Assembly (NCBI GenBank): GCA_019454665.1
Contig: JACFNW010000103.1
Coordinates: forward strand, 1 to 7,309
DNA from: Fimbriimonadaceae bacterium
Lineage (GTDB): Bacteria > Armatimonadota > Fimbriimonadia > Fimbriimonadales > Fimbriimonadaceae
Direction: 5' to 3'
DNA: 7,309 bases
The notes under the pieces are model-generated. The model was given only the letters and a program-made list of their open reading frames with translations, had not been told where the DNA came from and did no database searches. How positions within the stretch are numbered: the stretch's first letter is position 1; each line of letters opens with the position of its first letter. Positions 5,885 through 7,309 of the stretch are shown here, piece by piece. Position numbers and translations under genes: made by a program.

Positions 5885-6206
5885 GACCCGACGTTATCTT
5901 GAGGACGCCCTCGCAGCGGCAACCGAGGTTAGCCAGATCGCTGCGCCCGGATGGCAAGAAAACCGAGTTTCGGCTCTTGCCATCGAGCGCCTCCTAATGA
6001 ACGTTGGCGAGGCGCTCTCACGCGTTCGATTCAGCGACCCGGACCTATTGAACGGTGTCCCCGACGCATTCAAGGTGATTGGGATGCGCAACGTCCTCGC
6101 CCATGGATACGACTCGCTGGACCCAGATCGCATTCGGGATGCGGTCGAGAAGAACCTCCCGAAGCTTGCTCGGGACATTCGAGAGGTCGTCGGACAAACG
6201 GATTAG
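5874..6206 (+). CDS. hepT: HepT-like HEPN ribonuclease toxin (DUF86 family)
   Basis: The 110-residue, largely helical protein has the HepT motif RX4HXY as RNVLAHGY (Arg72, His77, Tyr79), preceded by the typical VIGM and followed by DPDRIRDAVEKNLPKL. An N-terminal YLEDALAAATEV helix and the AIERLLMNVGEAL helix complete the fold pattern. HepT toxins are HEPN RNases; the partner MntA transfers AMP to the motif tyrosine to silence them. Both catalytic residues and Tyr79 are intact, so the toxin should be active and regulated by AMPylation. The start is ATG 5874, which lies inside the last codons of mntA (11-nt overlap), has no strong Shine-Dalgarno sequence and is probably translated by coupling. 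Its TAG stop interlocks with the TAA stop of the convergent GH172 gene. Its antiphage or stabilisation role is inference. Confidence 0.93.
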   Translation: MRLETRRYLEDALAAATEVSQIAAPGWQENRVSALAIERLLMNVGEALSRVRFSDPDLLNGVPDAFKVIGMRNVLAHGYDSLDPDRIRDAVEKNLPKLARDIREVVGQTD

Positions 6207-7270
6207 AACACCGGCTCGGTTGGGCGGGGGAGGCGGAGTTCGACCGGCAGGAGCGGGCGGAGGGGGGCCGATGGAAGGCGCTGGTACCAGTAAGCCGTGC
6301 TCGAAAAGTCGTTCCACAGCTTGTTCGCGTGGCCGTGCTCGATGGTCACGCGGATGCTCTCGCGGAACCGGATCGGGTCCTCGATGTGGTACCGGTACAT
6401 CGAGTTCTTCCCTTTCCAGGGCCATTCGCTGTTCCCCGAGTAGAGGATCAAGCCGTGATAGGGTGCCGAATACTCCGTGCGCGGGCAGAACGCCATATTG
6501 AAGTAGTCTTCAGTTCCGGTGCCGTGCAACGAAGGCGGCCATGGCTCTCCGTCCACAAAGATCATGTCGTCGCCTTCGCCGTACCAATCGTTGCCTTGCC
6601 TATGGAAGCAGTCTATGTGCAGGTTGCACCCCACGTACACGCCTTGTCCGGTCGCCTCCAGGAGCGTGTAGTTGCCATCTCCGGTCACGTTGGGTTGCCG
6701 CGACCAGATGTCCCAGATGTTCTCGCTGTTCAGCTTCTCCGTAAGCCAACCTTCGGTGGGGTTCTCGCGATGCCAGGTGGCGCAGAATCGCGCGACCTCG
6801 GGACCGAGCGGCGCGGGGTACTCCTCGTAGTCTATGTAGAAGTAGATGTTGATGGGCCGGTCGCTTTGGTTCTCGATCTCGATCCGTGCCGAGTCGAACG
6901 GCATCGCCCACCAGCAGTTCATGCCGCGCCCGTCCTGGGGCGACATTTGCAGCGGCAACGAGACGAACTCCTTCATCAAGCCGTGGCCCATGCCGAAGAA
7001 GTCGCCCAACGGCACCTCGACGCATGGGTGCTCCTGCCCATCCCAGAACATCCGGATGATGGCCTTGCGCGGGAACGAGTCGTCGTTGCCAACGGTCATC
7101 CAGATGTGCTTGACGCAGCCGGGCCGGTCGGATTCCATGAGCGTGCGCGTCTGGCCAGGCTCGAACACCCACCAGTCGGAGTTGTTGCCGGCGCGGTCGT
7201 AGCTGCTGGCGCGTCGCGAGCGATAATCGCGGAGCCGGGCGAGGTCGCTGAGGGTGGTGAATCCGAGCAT
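6203..7270 (-). CDS. DUF2961 / GH172-family glycoside hydrolase-type protein
   Basis: The 355-residue protein shows DUF2961 (PF11175-like, GH172) hallmarks in order. These are an N-terminal ASSYDRAGNNSDWW (21-34), GCVKHIWMTV (51-60), RMFWDGQEHPCVEVPLGDFF (73-92), PLQMSPQDGRGMNCWWAMPF (106-125), WYGEGDDMIFVDGE (229-242), GTGTEDYFN (250-258) and YRYHIEDPIRF (292-302). GH172 enzymes characterised elsewhere act on fructo- and arabinofuranosides; acidic residues around the GTGTED motif are candidates for catalysis. Length matches simple single-domain members. No signal peptide is seen (MLGFTTLSDLARLRDYR), so it is predicted cytoplasmic. The tail is proline-rich (LPSAPLRPLLPVELRLPRP). The start ATG has a CATAAT box 7 nt upstream and no Shine-Dalgarno sequence. 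Substrate cannot be predicted. The gene stands alone, converging on hepT. Confidence 0.9.
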   Translation of the reverse strand: MLGFTTLSDLARLRDYRSRRASSYDRAGNNSDWWVFEPGQTRTLMESDRPGCVKHIWMTVGNDDSFPRKAIIRMFWDGQEHPCVEVPLGDFFGMGHGLMKEFVSLPLQMSPQDGRGMNCWWAMPFDSARIEIENQSDRPINIYFYIDYEEYPAPLGPEVARFCATWHRENPTEGWLTEKLNSENIWDIWSRQPNVTGDGNYTLLEATGQGVYVGCNLHIDCFHRQGNDWYGEGDDMIFVDGEPWPPSLHGTGTEDYFNMAFCPRTEYSAPYHGLILYSGNSEWPWKGKNSMYRYHIEDPIRFRESIRVTIEHGHANKLWNDFSSTAYWYQRLPSAPLRPLLPVELRLPRPTEPVF

Positions 7271-7277
7271 CGGCGTG

Positions 7278-7283
7278 ATTATG
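7278..7283 (-). promoter_or_regulatory. -10-like box (CATAAT) of a probable leaderless promoter for the GH172 gene
   Basis: On the minus strand CATAAT differs from TATAAT only at the first base and lies 7 nt before the ATG at 7270. There is no Shine-Dalgarno sequence. The remaining bases to the window edge (to 7309) are too few to locate a -35. Confidence 0.5.
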
Positions 7284-7309
7284 GTCGCTTCGCTCTTGGT
7301 CGTGAGCGC

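Noticed and set aside
6219..6268. G-rich plus-strand stretch after hepT as a G-quadruplex or terminator
   Set aside because: The runs of three or more G are split by a loop of over 20 nt, there is no T-tract, and the stretch is explained by proline codons in the GH172 tail on the other strand.
7281..7309. Possible divergent gene starting with ATG at 7281 (MVASLLVVS)
   Set aside because: Only nine codons are visible, with no -10-like box at the usual distance and the ATG lying inside the GH172 promoter box. It could be real but cannot be supported here.

Overview
The window is a compact, GC-rich bacterial segment (roughly 60 % GC by eye) with seven protein genes, one cut by the left edge, and almost no intergenic DNA. 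Taxonomy cannot be settled from the sequence. The combination of an NfrB-like glycosyltransferase, a DUF1080 protein, a DUF2961 (GH172) protein, complex I genes and apparently leaderless promoters (a TAnnnT-like box 6-9 nt before the start codon) resembles Armatimonadota/Fimbriimonadales-type genomes. This is inference. Planctomycete-like or other environmental lineages remain possible.

Layout, left to right. (1) 1-1170, + strand: 3' part of a family 2 membrane glycosyltransferase of the NfrB type, ending in a HEAT-like helical region. (2) 1202-3385, +: secreted S9-family (DPP4-like) serine peptidase with signal peptide, beta-propeller and full Ser-Asp-His triad. (3) 3426-4289, +: DUF1080 (3-keto-disaccharide hydrolase-type) protein with an extra N-terminal domain. 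(4) 5350-4291, - strand: nuoA-nuoC, two respiratory complex I subunits adjacent to each other with no nuoB between them and no nuoD after them. (5) 5408-6206, +: a MntA-HepT (MNT/HEPN) toxin-antitoxin pair whose nucleotidyltransferase antitoxin carries an N-terminal DUF433-like domain. (6) 7270-6203, -: DUF2961/GH172-type glycoside hydrolase.

How the parts relate. Only two real operons are visible: nuoAC (1-nt gap, good Shine-Dalgarno before nuoC) and mntA-hepT (11-nt overlap). The other genes look individually transcribed, each with its own -10-like box immediately before the start codon. The two carbohydrate-active enzymes (DUF1080 and GH172) suggest glycan or disaccharide use, but they are not in one operon. 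The TA module and nuoA are divergent, and their two -10 boxes lie back to back with only 30 bp between them. Both convergent junctions (4289/4291 and 6203-6206) have no room for a conventional terminator.

The most notable points are the DUF433-nucleotidyltransferase fusion in a HepT toxin-antitoxin system, the nuoA-nuoC pair lacking nuoB, the consistent leaderless promoter architecture, and the HEAT-like tail on the NfrB-type glycosyltransferase. No tRNA, rRNA, CRISPR array or insertion sequence was seen.
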